Counted from the stretch's first letter, positions 27,301-41,323 are shown. The stretch: 64,000 nucleotides of DNA from Crambe crambe (GCA_963924555.1 OZ004586.1:3554501-3618500); one strand, 5' to 3'. Numbers and translations: made by a program. The notes: a model not told the origin generated them from the sequence alone.

Positions 27301-30300
27301 TGGTCAGTTCATCTCTTCTTTCTAGCTCTTTTCCCTGTTGTCCTTACCTGTAGTTCTATTCCTTTCCTGCATGGCTAAGTTCCACCCATTCCAGCTATTC
27401 TTTCCTCATTGCTCCACTGATCATCTCTTGCTTGTGTAACCACAACTCCTTTACTATGCATATACTTTTCTCTGTTCTCTGATTCATGTGTGTGTTTATT
27501 ATGTGCTCTGGGTGGGATGTGGTTTGATGCTTGTGCTTGTTTTTACTCTGGGCACACACGCTGATTCTAAAGTTGTGAGGAGCACAGCAGCTTCAGGCCT
27601 TATATGGAAGTGATGGGATAATTTTCTATTGGGATGTATGTATCATTGATTTTTCGAACCTTGGAGCAAATTAACCAGCGTCTCAAGGTGACTCCACCCA
27701 ATCCCATTCGAGCTCACTATGATAATATTTCCAGTGATCCCTTCTAAATACGTGCATACAGACACCAAACCACGCACACCATTCACAACAGACACCTAAC
27801 CACATTGATCAGGCTCACTCTAGCTTGATCCACAGTAGCTACAGATTATAATATTGATCACGCCAGTTACCACATGATTCCAATACATGTACACATAGAG
27901 TATTAATAATTGTATGGTAGCCACTAATACATGTACACATAGAGTATTAATAATTGTATGGTAGCCACTAATACATGTACACATAGAGTATTAATAATTG
28001 TATGGTAGCCACTAATACATGTACACATAGAGTATTAATAATTGTATGGTAGCCACTAATACATGTACACATAGAGTATTAATAATTGTATGGTAGCCAC
28101 TAATACATGTACACATAGAGTATTAATAATTGTATGGTAGCCACTAATACATGTACACATAGAGTATTAATAATTGTATGGTAGCCACTAATACATGTAC
28201 ACATAGAGTATTAATAATTGTATGGTAGCCACTAATACATGTACACATAGATAATTGTATGGTAGCCACTAATATTCAATATGTGAATGTTCAGTTAGTA
28301 TCCGAGTCTTTACTTGGTGCACACCACACAGTTGAGTTATATGGTGGGTAGGGAAGACTACTGCCACAGTCTGCTTCAACGTGATAGAGTACTGCACCGT
28401 GAGTCCCACGTCCACTACCAGGCAAGGACTCCTGATCTTGATCCACACATACAAACATCGTACGATAGTGTATCAGATTAGTAGCACCCTTGTGTGTTGA
28501 CATGAGGTAGCCGTAGTACTCTCTGGTCCATGTGGGAGGACAGCTGGCCTTGGCTGGGATCATAAGAACAGTTGGTCTTGTGGACTCGTGGCACATGGCA
28601 CAGGGTGCGTTGTGACTGGGTGATGAGGACCATGATACTCTGTTGTTGCATACATAAATGAGTGTCCATTTGCTCCCCCTCTGTATCTGAGGGTGGGACT
28701 ATACTCTGGGACCTTGGGCATGCAGAGGTAATTAGCTCCACCTCCTGGTTGATTCCAAGCCGTTCCTCCAGTGATTCCAGAGTAGACTATCTGAGTGCCC
28801 TCCACTTGTGGACAGGAACTCTTCCCCCACCTGGTGTAGATGGCACCCCCACTACGAGGTCCAGGGGGGCCTACAGGTCCTTGTACCCCTGGGAGACCAT
28901 CCCTCCCTCTCAGTAACTCCACAAATACACTGCTCCCATTACGTTCTGATACCTTTAACTGTCCAACAGACCCTGTATGTAAAATTTTTTAAAATGTCAA
29001 ACGAGTGCACATTCCTTATGGTACTGACACATTTTTCTTCCAAGAACCCTACCCCTATCATGCAAGAGTAAAGAGTAGCTAATAACAAGAGATATGATTC
29101 TGGTATGGGGTATTAAAACAAGAAAATTCATACCTGTGGGAATCTCGCTCCAGCAGTAGAGGAGGAAAAGGAAGAAAAATGATGTGTGAACCATTTCTTG
29201 ATTTGATGCTGAAGACTACAGTGGATGTGAGTGTATCTGGACAGACTGTCTCTCTCTAATTCCTTAGCATTTGCTGTGGTATTTCGTGCATGAGGATAAG
29301 TGTGGTTAACTAACCAACCATGCAGGTTGAACCATGACCCCTCCAGTTTGAGACTGTATCTGCATGGTTTGAACTATAATTTTTTTTTTGTCTGAACTGC
29401 TTAGCTGCACATGATGAGCAATTGTGTGTAGTGGTTGCTGTATGGAGTCACAGAGTTCAGGGTTCGGAATCTCATCTGAAGTGAATACAGGTAGTTACCA
29501 TGGTAACAACCTGAGAATTTGTATAGAATTTAACCTGTAATTCACCCCATGCAGTATTATTAGCTCTCCGCACATGCACGATAGGGTTACAGTTGTCATT
29601 GGTATGTGTCAGTGTATCACATGCCAGATCTCCGATATGACAACCCTTGAGACAGACACTAGCACAAGTACACAACGACTAATATTAAAATTTTTGATAA
29701 CTTGCATTCGAGTTGCTAACAACCAGCTTCTATCTACACTCCAAATAATGCACATCCACAATTATGAAGTGCACATGTGCTGCCCCTTTCATCACATGGC
29801 ATTTTGCTATGCACCTGTGTAGAATATTATGTTCTCTGCATTTATGTTCTCTGCATTGTACTGTAAGCGCAGAGTTTGCACTTTAGTGCTTTCATTTTAG
29901 AATAGTGCTACAAATAATTCTAATAAAGTTCATTCATTTTGTAATGATGGTAGCAAATATTGATAGCAAAAATTGGTAGAAAAAATATCCATAGAGCTAC
30001 TTGTGAGTTGATGATAAAACATAGTCTCACTTGGTGCACACCACACAATTGAGTTCTTTGTGGTTGTTGTATGGTAGACAGGGAAGACCAGTAGTGCAGT
30101 CTGCTTCAACATGATAAAAAACAGCACCATTAGTGTCGGCTTGAGTGCCAGGCAGGGACTCCTGGTCTCTATCCACACACTCAAACATTGTACGGAAGTG
30201 ATTGGGATCCTTGTGTGTTGTCATGAGGTAGCCATAGTACTCTCTGGTCCATGTGGGAGGACAGCTGGCCTTGGCTGGGATCATTAATGCAGTCAGTCTA

Positions 30301-33300
30301 GTGGACACATGGCACACAGCACAGGGCACATTATGGTCATGTAATCCTTGCAGTGGAGATTGGTACTCTGTGCCATATACAAGAGCACTTCTATCTGTTC
30401 CTGGTCTGTATCTGAGGGTGGGACTGTACTCTGGGTCCTTAGGCATACAGAGATAATTCGCTCCAGCTCCTTGCTGATTCCACCATGTACCTCCAGTGAT
30501 TCCAGAGTAGACTATCTGAGTGCCTGCCACTTGTGGACACGTACTCTTCCCCCACCTGGTGTAGATGGCACCCCCACTACGAGGTCCAGGGGCACCCTGT
30601 CTTCCATGGGTTCCAGCAGGTCCAGGGGGGCCTACAGGTCCTTGTACCCCATCTCTCCCTGGGAGACCATCCCTCCCTCTCAGCAGCTCCACAAACACAC
30701 TGCTCCCATTACGTTCTGATACCTTTAACTGTCCAACAGACCCTGTATGTAAAAAAAAATGTCAAATGAGTGCACATTCCTTATGGTTGCCATAAGCACA
30801 TTTGATTAGTACTAACATACTGACACATTTTTCTTCCAAGAACCCTACCCCTATCATGCAAGAGTACTTTTTAAAGAAGAGTAGCGAGATATGATTCTGG
30901 GCTATTAAAACAAGAAAATTGTATGTTCATACCTGTGGGAATCTCACTCCAGCAGTACAGGAGGAAAAGGAAGAAAAATGATGTGCGAACCATTTCTTGA
31001 TTTGATGTTGAAGACTAGATGTACATGCAGTGGATGTGAGTGTGTCTGGACTGACTGTCTCTCTTTTATACTGCTCTAATTTCCTTAGCATTTGCTGTGG
31101 TAGGATAAAGCGTGGTTATGAACTACTAACCAACCATGCAGGTTGAACCATGACTCATCTGGTTTGAGACTGTATTTGGATGGTTTGAACTGTATGTGAT
31201 TTATCACCTGAGCCCGAGGGCGGAGCCCGAGGGCAAAGGTGATAAATCACATACTCAGAGCCTCCAACCATACTGATTTATCAGTATTTTTACTGAAATT
31301 TGACCAAAAATACTGAAGAATTTTCAAAAATACTGAAATTTAAGCAAATTCACTATACACATTTTATATTAGTGTTACTTAAAAATGGCTGAAAATACTG
31401 AAATTCATGGTAAAAATACTGAAAATGGAACAATTTATACTGAAATCAAAGTTCACAGGTTGGAGGCACTGCATACTGCCCGAGGTAAAGGCTTGCTATA
31501 ACTATTTTACAGCCGTCTGGTAAATGTTTACATAGCTACAGCTACACGTCTACAGCTGCTAGGTAGCTATGCGAGTCCTAGCTGTATCTAGGCAACTCAA
31601 TGACTGTCTGTAAAGTGATTTTGGCTACTATAGCTAGCTGGCTAAATGGACAGTATCATCGATGTTGAGAAGCTGCCGGTGATATCACCTTCTTTATTAA
31701 ATATAGTTGAAAATTAATAATAACATTTCTCTGATTTAGTAATCAGAAATTAAAACCAAATAGTTGAAACCTTTGATTAAAAATCAAATAACAGTTCAAA
31801 CCATTGGATATGCAATTAAAAACCAGGTAATAGCTTAGGTCAAAACCAGTAGATTAAAAATCAGATTAACAAGAAAGATTTACCATAGGTATGTCTAGTT
31901 CTGATTGATAAGTGATATAGTTCAAATCAGACATTTGATATGCTATATAGGTCAAACCAGATAGATTTGATATCAAACCAGACATGCTGTATAGATAGAT
32001 TTTATATGCTGTAGAGGTCAAACCAGATGGATGTATAGTTCAAACCATGATTTGATAGGTCAAACCAGTCACTTGCACACAATAGGAGTTTTATGGTTAA
32101 TATGGGTATGTGATCATCACTAATCTCTTAAAAGATATGTCAACTTTATGGTCTGAACAAGCTGTGACATACCTAAACTGGTTTGGACTATGGATATTTG
32201 GTTTGAACTATACAGGGTATCAATGATTTGACCTTTACAGCATATCAACTGTACACAGCCACAGAGTCAGAGATAAGAATCTCTGTATCCTGTCCATCTG
32301 AACTTAGAGGTACACTAACAGTACATACTAAATCTATGAATCTATATAAGCACAAAAAATTATTTATCTCAAAATACCAGCTAAAAAAAACTCACTCAAT
32401 AACTGACATTTCAACCTGATGCTCAGGCCTTCATGTATCCCTCACTGTATGTTCCTCACTGCGTGTCATAGTTTAGTTTTTGTATCACCTTGATGAAGGC
32501 CTGAGCATCAGGTCGAAATGTCAGTTATTGAGTGAGTTTTTTGAAGCTGGTATTATGAGATAATTTTTTTTAAATATGCAGCTAGCTGACGACAATCAAT
32601 TGTCAATATCATTTGCTTGATTATTATTTTAAAGGATTTCTATATGGGATCTGGACATCCAGCAGCCCCTGGTGTTCCAAAAGGTTCACCAGAACTACCA
32701 CCACCAGTGCTCCATATAAGGCACTTCCAGACTGTCGAATCGCAGGTCCTGTTAATTCAGATTCTCATTGGTTACTGAAATGAGAACACTGTAGTTATTA
32801 TCATCAGCTTTCCAGTTTGTGGACTTTAAGTATAGTGCTTGACTTCAAGTATAGTGTTTGTTGGTCAGTAAATCCTCCTGCCTTGAAGGCCTTCCAGAAG
32901 TAGAGATACATATTGGCCTTTACCACTTGCTTGCAAGCTGTAGGGATTGATTTAAATTGTAGTAAACTCCTTTTTGATTGGAAAATTTGGGTGTTTCGCA
33001 ACAATTAGAAATTTCTATTCATCCCATCGTATCAGCAACAGCCACTTGGAATGTTGTCCCAGGTATGGTCAGCACCTCAAAGCATGGAAGTACTTTCAAT
33101 GAATGTTAGATACAGCACAAGAATAGCAAAAACTTGATAGCAATGAAGTTGACCTTGATAGAGTGTGTACAATCAGTCTGATATATAGTGGTTTTCTTTA
33201 TTACGTACTTCAATTCAGTGGTAGCCGGCCTGCTCATCTTATGATTATCAGCACTTTTTTATACTGTAGCATACTGAGAACATGTCATGTCATCATTATG

Positions 33301-36300
33301 ATTACGTATAATATGATCATATACTCATCCCTGGGGCATGATCTAAATTCCCACAGAGTGAATTTATTATGTAGTGTAGTGATGGATAGTAGCTACTGGG
33401 GAAAAACCAGATATCTTATTAATACTTTTCTACCATCATACACAGGTGGTAGGGTGTGACATGAAATATATAACTATCTACAATCTGCAGATTTGATACA
33501 AAAAAAAAGGAAATTAAGACTCTCTGATGTGGGTTCCTCTATCAGTAGCATTAGGTTTATAGCATATCCTGTTGGGGGATGACATAAGTTGTTTTTTTAT
33601 GCTGATTTTCAGATCCTATACCACTATTTATTAAACTCCTCTCAGGTGTGTGGCTTGCTAGGGTAGAAGTTGTTGTCCTCAACTTTGTAATTCTTACCAA
33701 ATGTTTGAAAACTTGCTTCAAGGAGGTCCTCCTGCCCTCCCTTATGTGCTATTGGCCTCTTGCTATTGGCCTCTCTGTTTCTGTTTGGCTGATCAAAGAG
33801 ATAGAGGGGGATACTCTTCCAGTGCATGAAAATAACTGTACATTTTCCAGCTTAATTTACCTTGAAATGGTTACAGTACAAACCTCTCAACAAAGGACAA
33901 TCTAAAAGCACCTTTGTATATAATCTATACAAAATAACCTCCAAAAGAGGTCAACCTCTCTAAGGACAAAAGGCTGGGTCCCAAGTGTGTCCATTTTAAA
34001 GAGATTCCACTGTATGTCTGTTACCATGAAAATAATGATTATCCCAATGACTGATTAGTTGCATTGCTTTTAACCAACCACCACTACCTCTATAGATTCT
34101 TTCATGGCTTCATCCAGTGACTCATGCCACCATTACTCGATGCAGTCAGCCTTTGGTGGGAGCCTCCAATAAACGAAGCAAGGATGACGAAGCTTACATC
34201 AATACTATCTTCAAGATCAATAAGTTCTCCAAGAAGCTATACGTCATGGATGCTCGTCCTAGGATAAATGCCTTAGCCAATGTGGTAAGTTATATATATT
34301 GTAGTTTTTATTAATTCTACACCTTACCAAATGAACAATATGTAGTCAATAGGTGTGGTGGTATATATATATAGCTTTTGCGAAAGTAAATGGATATGAA
34401 TCAATCTACACCTCATCAGACTTTAGTATAATGAAATAGTGGATGTGGTTATCCATCCACCTTAATAATAGTCTATTTCAAGGGCTCTAAATAACAGTCA
34501 GTCACAGGACACTTTCCGGTCAATTTCTGGTAATTTTTCTGACCAAATTTCCATTACAGTTATATGCTATATATTAGATAATCATGTCCAGACAATAATA
34601 GAGTGTTATGTTGAGCCCTGTGCCATTATAACCGTCTGACTCAGGACGAATGTCCAGGCAGAATTGTGGCCATTTTCCTGTTGATCTGACACTCTTACAA
34701 TAGAAAGAAATATAGCAGGTGTTTTGAAGTCGGTGCAAAATTCATTGCTATGCTATCAAATGTCAGAGGTGTCAGGTCAACTGTGATTGGTTATAATTAG
34801 CCCTGCTGTTTGTATTGACTTGGCACCTACCCTATGCAAAAGTGACTTGAGATACAAATATAATTAGCCAATAGGAACACTCAGCCACATCTAGAACAAT
34901 TTTTTTTTCCCACAAAATTACTGACTTTTTCACTCTATTAGTTTGGAGGTATGATGTGTGTGTGTTGTTGCAGGCTGTTGGTGGAGGTTGGGAACATGAG
35001 GACAACTACCCTAACATTGAGTTCAGTTTTCTAGACATCGGAAACATCCACATCATGAGAGAAAGGTACATAATTAAAAGACAGTAGCTACTTGAGATGA
35101 GCGCAAAAAAATTACTTTTAAGTGATGTAGGGATAGCCATAAAATTTAGCTGCATTATTACTATTCCTAGCACTCCCTAATTTCAATAACCACACCTGTA
35201 TCACCAAACTTATATACCTACTAAGTTCACTCCCCCTTCAGCAACAAGTGACCCCTTACCTGTCCTGTACCCTCCTAATTTTAATAGCCACACCCACATC
35301 ACTCAACTTAAGCAAGTTATCCCTACTTCTCTCTGGCCTCATGGAGGGAATGAAGTTGGGATAGTTTGCTTAAGTTGGGTGATATGAGTGTGGGTGTTGG
35401 GTGTAGTTATTAAAACTAGGAGGCCTAGAAGTGAAGTAGGAATAGCACTTTTGTAATATTGCTATGGTTCTTGAGTTTGGAGATGGCCTAGGAGTGAATA
35501 GTAGTTAAGACAGTAGCTACATGAGATATTCTCTTTCTGGTTCCAAAAAAAAAAAAAAAAAAATAGCATATAGAATTTACTCTCTGTAAAATAACCAGTA
35601 TTAGAGATAGTCTAACCATATAGAACACATGAAAGCATGAAAGTTTATTGGAATGGCATGAGTTATGGTGAGGCAAAATTTAAAATAGTGACCAAAAATA
35701 AATGTGTCTACTACTGTCACATATACATGTATAATAATACACTCTACATTTTCATAATGTGATTGTACTTAGGAAGAGGTACTAGTACAATCTTCATTGT
35801 CCACACAACTTGTTTCCAAAAAATTGTACCTTTTCCCAAGTACTGTCTCATTTAGAAGCTTACCCAGTGTTTCCCCCAGTATACTAAATGCAGGGCAGGC
35901 CCACCCTGTTCGGATAAAAGAAAATGGGCTGGGTCCATAGCATTATAATTGAATTATGTTCTTTTAAGCTTATAATTTGGCAAAACCAAACTGTACTGGT
36001 ATAATGTGCATGTGCAGTAGGCCAACTCCGTTTCAAAATCCAAATACTGCAAATGAGGAGGTTGTGTTTGCTTTTTGCCAAGTTGCAAAATCTTTTTTAA
36101 GAATCACATGACAGATTAAAACTTTTTTTCTGATTAGCACTACTTCCATTTATAGTTAACTACTGTAGTTATCAGGTGGAGTCCACCACAACTATGCCCC
36201 AGCTGAATAGCACACAATCCCAGTAAGCCATTTGGTGGCTTAGGTCAATAGATTAAATAGAGTTGGTACTCTAGTGTTGTGGGTGTACTGTGTAAGCTGG

Positions 36301-39300
36301 AAACAGCTGACTGGCTCCAGCTGATCACCTTTCCTCCAAAAAAAAATTGAGCAGTGATGAATACCTTTAGCACCTGACCAAAGATACTTGGTGATGGTTA
36401 TCCTCTAAGAAGTACTGAGCTCAATTAAATTTTTTGTTGTTGATGTTTCTTAACTTTATCTAAATCCCGATAATCATTCTGTCTGTACCCTCTCCCCCCC
36501 CCCCCCCCCCTCTCTTGTTTCATTCTTATCCCTCCCTCTTTCCCATCCCTATCCTCTCATTCCTCACCCTTCCTCCTTCGTCCCCTCCCTCCCCTCCTCT
36601 CCCTCCCCCTCCTCTGTCCCCTCCCCCCTCCTTCTCATTACCATCCTTCCACCTTCTCCTCCCCCCTCCTTCCCACCCCTCCCTCAAGCCTTCGTAAACT
36701 GCAAGATATCTGCTACCCTGACGTGGATGACCAGAGATGGTTCTCTAACTTGGAATCCACTCACTGGCTGGATCATATCAAAGTACTCTTTTACTATCTC
36801 TCTCCTTCTCAGTGATAGTGCAAACAATATACATTTACGTACATACATGCATAGTGAAACCCTCAATGGATGCCCTGAAATGGAAAAAAAAACTTCTAAT
36901 TTTTTCTGTGTTCCATTACAATAATACAGATATGACAGTTGTATTTAGATCTCCCATAGTCGTATGAGGACAAATACTGATGTGTGATGTTCCTACTGGA
37001 CTATAGGTGGTCTTGGGTGGAGCTGTCCGGATAGCAGAGCTGGTGGAGAAGCACAAGTCCTCAGTGGTCGTCCACTGCACAGATGGATGGGATAGAACAG
37101 CTCAACTGGCAGCACTGGCTATGCTCATGTTAGACTCTTACTACAGGACCATCAGAGGTTTCCAGGTAAGACATTAGTGTTCTACACTTATGGATATTTT
37201 TCCATCCTATGCCTATGCATATCAAACTTCGTACCATAATTATTAATCTTGTTATTTTGGTTGTGGTTCAATTTTCATTTTTCGTTCATATCTTGGTAGC
37301 TCCTTAATGGCTGATAAAAATAATGCAAAAATAGTGTTAAAATTACTTATAAGTGAGCTGTAGGTGGAAATTAGATGCTGGAATGGCCTTAATAAAGAGG
37401 TCATCTTATCATAGGGAATTCTGATTGGATATTAATTGAGTCAAGGGCCCCATATAGTAATCAGCATGTGAATAGAGAAACATGCATCCATAGTATCAAT
37501 AGTGTATTTTGCATTGTTATTATTCAAAGTGAATGCAGTGCATTCATCCTCCATATAGAGACTATTGAAGCAATGTCTCCATTGTTCTAAACTGTTAACA
37601 TAGTCGTACAGAATGCCATGTACAAATAGTACATATTCGCTTCTTTCATCAGTCCAAAGAATGGCTCCTCCGCTCTATTTATCCACATATATGTGGTTAT
37701 TACAGGAATATCCTCTTATTAATTTCAAGAATAATGGAACAGTGGCGCTCCTTTCACCCACAATTCACATAATTATATCAAAAATGTAGTGGTTATTACA
37801 GGAATATCCTCTTATTGGTTTAACAGTCCACTCTTTTTACCCACAATTTAGTCAAAAATTTCAGGAATATCCTCTCATTAGTTTAACAGTGGTGCTCCTT
37901 CACTCATTTATCTACTATGTCAAAAAAGTAGTGGCTGTTACACGGGGGGACTTCCTGCCAGATACTGTGAAATTTTTTAGTGGGGTAGCGTTTTCATGGA
38001 AAATCTGCAAAGAATTTTCATTTATGCAAAATCTCAATTTAGAGGGTATCAGATGTATTGCTTCAGACCAATCAAATCAGATCTCTTCTACGTTTGTTGG
38101 GTTTGGCTTCCATAATTATGGAAATTGTAAGAAGCCTTTTGATCTTATTAATAAATGCATTGCAACCTTCAAAGCCTTTACTACATAATCATTATTTCAA
38201 TGACCATTTTTATTCGTATTGATTATGACAAAGAGTGAATCAAGAAGACAAAAAAATATAAATGTATTTTTGATTGTTGGAGTTCTGTAAGAATCAAGTT
38301 ATGAAAGTGCACATTGCACAAAATGAAAAAAATTGGGAAGAGAAAAAAATATATATTTACTCAGTGTTTTCCTGTAGGTGATTAGTCTGATATATATACT
38401 CAGGGGGTTATATTACCAGTATTGCCATTCAAGAAATTGCTATAGCTTGGGTATATTTCACTATCTCAGTCCGAGAGCGTACCTTTTTTTTTTTTTTTTT
38501 TTTTTTTTTTCAATCTGCTACATTTAGCACATCCCTGATCTTCATATTGAGGAAGCTGTCCACCCATCGGCGAGTGCTTGAATAAGCGCTGCTCGGATTC
38601 TCTCTAGAGATAAAGGCAAGTGCTTGATCGCAGAGACCGTCAAACGTGAGAGCTTCTCCTTGCGCTCGTCTCTCAAGACACCAAGCCAGAAGGGCTGCTT
38701 CCAACTCTCCACTACTACTTGTAGTGTTCTCAGTAGCAGTTGCACACTGAAAATTTGACTCTGTACTATCACGTCTCAAAGCATCTAAACCACCGTCAGT
38801 AGATAAACTTGCTTCTAAAATGTTTGGCTTGCAATCAGGGGGTGTGCTGTTAGAAGCACTACTCCTTAGCCAGAATCTAATGGTAGTCTCAGGCACTCCA
38901 AATTTCCTTTCTGCACTTCTGCTCCCATACATTTTTGCATGATCAACCACTTCCATCCTTTGCTGAGTATCATAAAACTTTCTACCATCAGGTGTTGCGG
39001 AGGAATCCAGTTTTTCAATGATCTTCATGACATGCTGACTATTCACATTTGCCTCTAATTTGATGTGATTGCTTTCTGCTGAGCTTGCATCATCGCTGTT
39101 GAATGAATTTGATGCCATATTAGGAAAAGTGGCGTTCATACTGCTACTGCTACTACTGCCTTCGTTGGTTCTTCTTCGTTTTCTATTAACTGGAAAATCG
39201 GAACCATTTCTTGAATCAAGTATGAAGTTAGAAGGGTCATCGTTAGCGTCTGATAATTCTATTTCATTCTGATACTCAACTCCACATTCGGTTGAATTAT

Positions 39301-41292
39301 CCAGCTCTTTCTTGCTTTCTGCCATATCAGTTTGTTTGCTGCTTGAAGCTTTGGAGGACATTGATAAATTATGTCTCTTGAAGAACTTCTCAACCCAGCC
39401 CCGAGAACACTTGAAATTAAGTTCTGGTCTGCGCTCATCTATGATCTTCTTAGCATACTCGCTAAATCGTTCAATTGTGATCGACTGTCCCTGACTTCTC
39501 ATGGTCACTAACATTTGGCGTAGTTCTTCATCAAGTTCTTTCCCGTAAGTGACTTTTCTACCTCGAGGAGCTACGGGTGCCGGATTGTCAAAGCCTTTTT
39601 GTTTCCATGACCGGATGGTTCCTTCACTAATGTTAAAGAGTCTGCCGGCCGGCCTTGTTCCATACTGCACAGCATATGCCACTACTTTCTTTCTAACATC
39701 TGTGGGTATGTAGTTGTAATTGGCTCTCTTTTTCTTCCGAGAAGTTGACATTTCTTCTGTTGCTCCTTCTGCTTGTTGGCCCTGCAATAAAATGTAAACA
39801 TGTAATACATTCTTTTCACAATCCAATTTATAGATCCTGGGACCCTTTACCATATTATTATGAATAGTCTGTTTTCAGCTAATTCTTCAAAGATCAGAGA
39901 CAGACAAAGTGTTTTCAAAACGAGATCAGAGATCAGATAAGTATATAAACATCAAAAAGAAAAGACCACGGTTAGTATAACAAAAAGAGCTCGCATTGAT
40001 TTAGAAGAATGGATGGCTAACATGTGACTCAATAAATTCATACGTTTCTCTCTCCTAGTATCTAGTTCTTCGTCCAGAGGTAGCTAAAGGGCTATAAAAG
40101 TAAGGGAAAAGGAAGGCCCATGATTGGGATGGGGGCGCTGACCTGGCTGGGCTGGAAATCCGAGGTCTGTTCATGGTGGGAGGTGGTTGGCGTCAAGAGA
40201 TGCTGAGTGGCTGAAGCTGGCTGGCCCATGTGATCGTGGGGTTGTGTCATTCCCAGCGCAGTTAGTCCCAGTTCGCTCGCCTCCGAGTAGATACTGGACA
40301 GTTCTTCTAAACTCTGCGCCATCTTCAAACTCTAAATCTCTTACTTCATTCTCCCTGACTTTCTTTCGCGCGATTTTTTCAACATCGTTAATGTTGTTGT
40401 AAAATGGAGGTGCGCTGTGTTTAGAAAATAATTGCTATATTTAGAGTAAATAGTGCTATATTTAGAGTACGTTCTAAATCTGAATTGCTTTCTGTTTCCA
40501 ATAGAGGATTAATAGAGAGTAATGTTTACTAGACACAATAAGTAAATCTTGGATAGTCTATACTAGGAGGGGATGAGTATACAAATGTAACTTCTGAGTA
40601 AAGTGGAACCAGACGTTGTAGAGCAGTTCTCTTTTCAAGGGAAAGATATAGGGAACTTTTGGTGTATCGATTAAATGTATGTCCATTAATATTTATATCA
40701 TATCTTTATTCGGATGTCCTTTGTGCATGTTGTGATTATAAACCTTCGTATCTATTTGGAGACACAGGCTTGGGTCTGATAATGCTTTGACAAGTGAAAT
40801 AGTCATCGAGTAACATGCCTATTGACAAATGCACACACAACATCAGGTATTGGTAGAGAAAGAGTGGATATCCTGTGGACATAAATTCGCTCAGGTAAGT
40901 TGATATAGTTAGAATGATCTCTCAAATGTCCACATTGACTTAAAACCCTTTCCCCCACCATTTGATCCACTCGAGACGGTCCTTATTCTTGTCACTATTT
41001 TCTTCATTTGCTATTAGCGTATTGGCCATGGTGATCGTAACCATAGCGATGATCAGCGAGCTCCTATCTTTGTTCAGTTCATTGATTGTGTCTGGCAAAT
41101 GACAGTACAGGTATGTATGTGTGTATGCATTTACATATGTATGTATGTATGCATGCATGTATGTATGCATGTATGTATGCATGTATGTATGTATGCATGT
41201 ATGTATGCATGCATGCCATGTATGTATGCATGCATGCATGTATGTATGTATGTATGGATGCATGCATGGATGCATGCATGGATGCATGCATG

Positions 41293-41323
<31 letters not shown>

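Larger units (their letters stand above)
10062..34095 (+). other. Myotubularin intron 7, 24 kb, host of the collagen array
   Basis: Exon 7 ends at GRIP with a GT donor, and exon 8 begins with ILSW after an AG acceptor. The family motif GRIPVLSW is therefore rebuilt exactly across the gap. Everything between is intron for the plus-strand gene. It holds eight intact antisense collagen genes, two pseudogenes, two relics and several miniature transposons. Confidence 0.85.
31474..34095. other. Distal end of myotubularin intron 7, no gene seen
   Basis: It contains CAAACCAGA-rich repeats (about 31770-32210), a foldback (32360-32566) and a TA-flanked element (33872-34014). The other stretches show no family similarity or plausible coding frame. 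Confidence 0.55.

Noticed and set aside
27892..28272. CRISPR-like array
   Set aside because: The 44-bp units are contiguous without spacers and the context is eukaryotic; it is a satellite.
10493..30795. Plus-strand open frames across every collagen copy (Pro/Gly/Arg-rich, e.g. [13 protein letters not shown])
   Set aside because: They are exact antisense shadows of the Gly-X-Y and cysteine-domain codons and carry no start, splice or family support of their own.
10460..30993. Operon-like co-transcription of the collagen copies
   Set aside because: Each copy has its own promoter motif and intergenic gaps of 0.2-2.7 kb with satellites and transposons, so independent genes are more likely.
38484..38510. 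T run as a transcription terminator
   Set aside because: Animal protein-coding genes do not end at T runs. Poly-A following a stop codon is better explained as a retroposition trace or a simple repeat.
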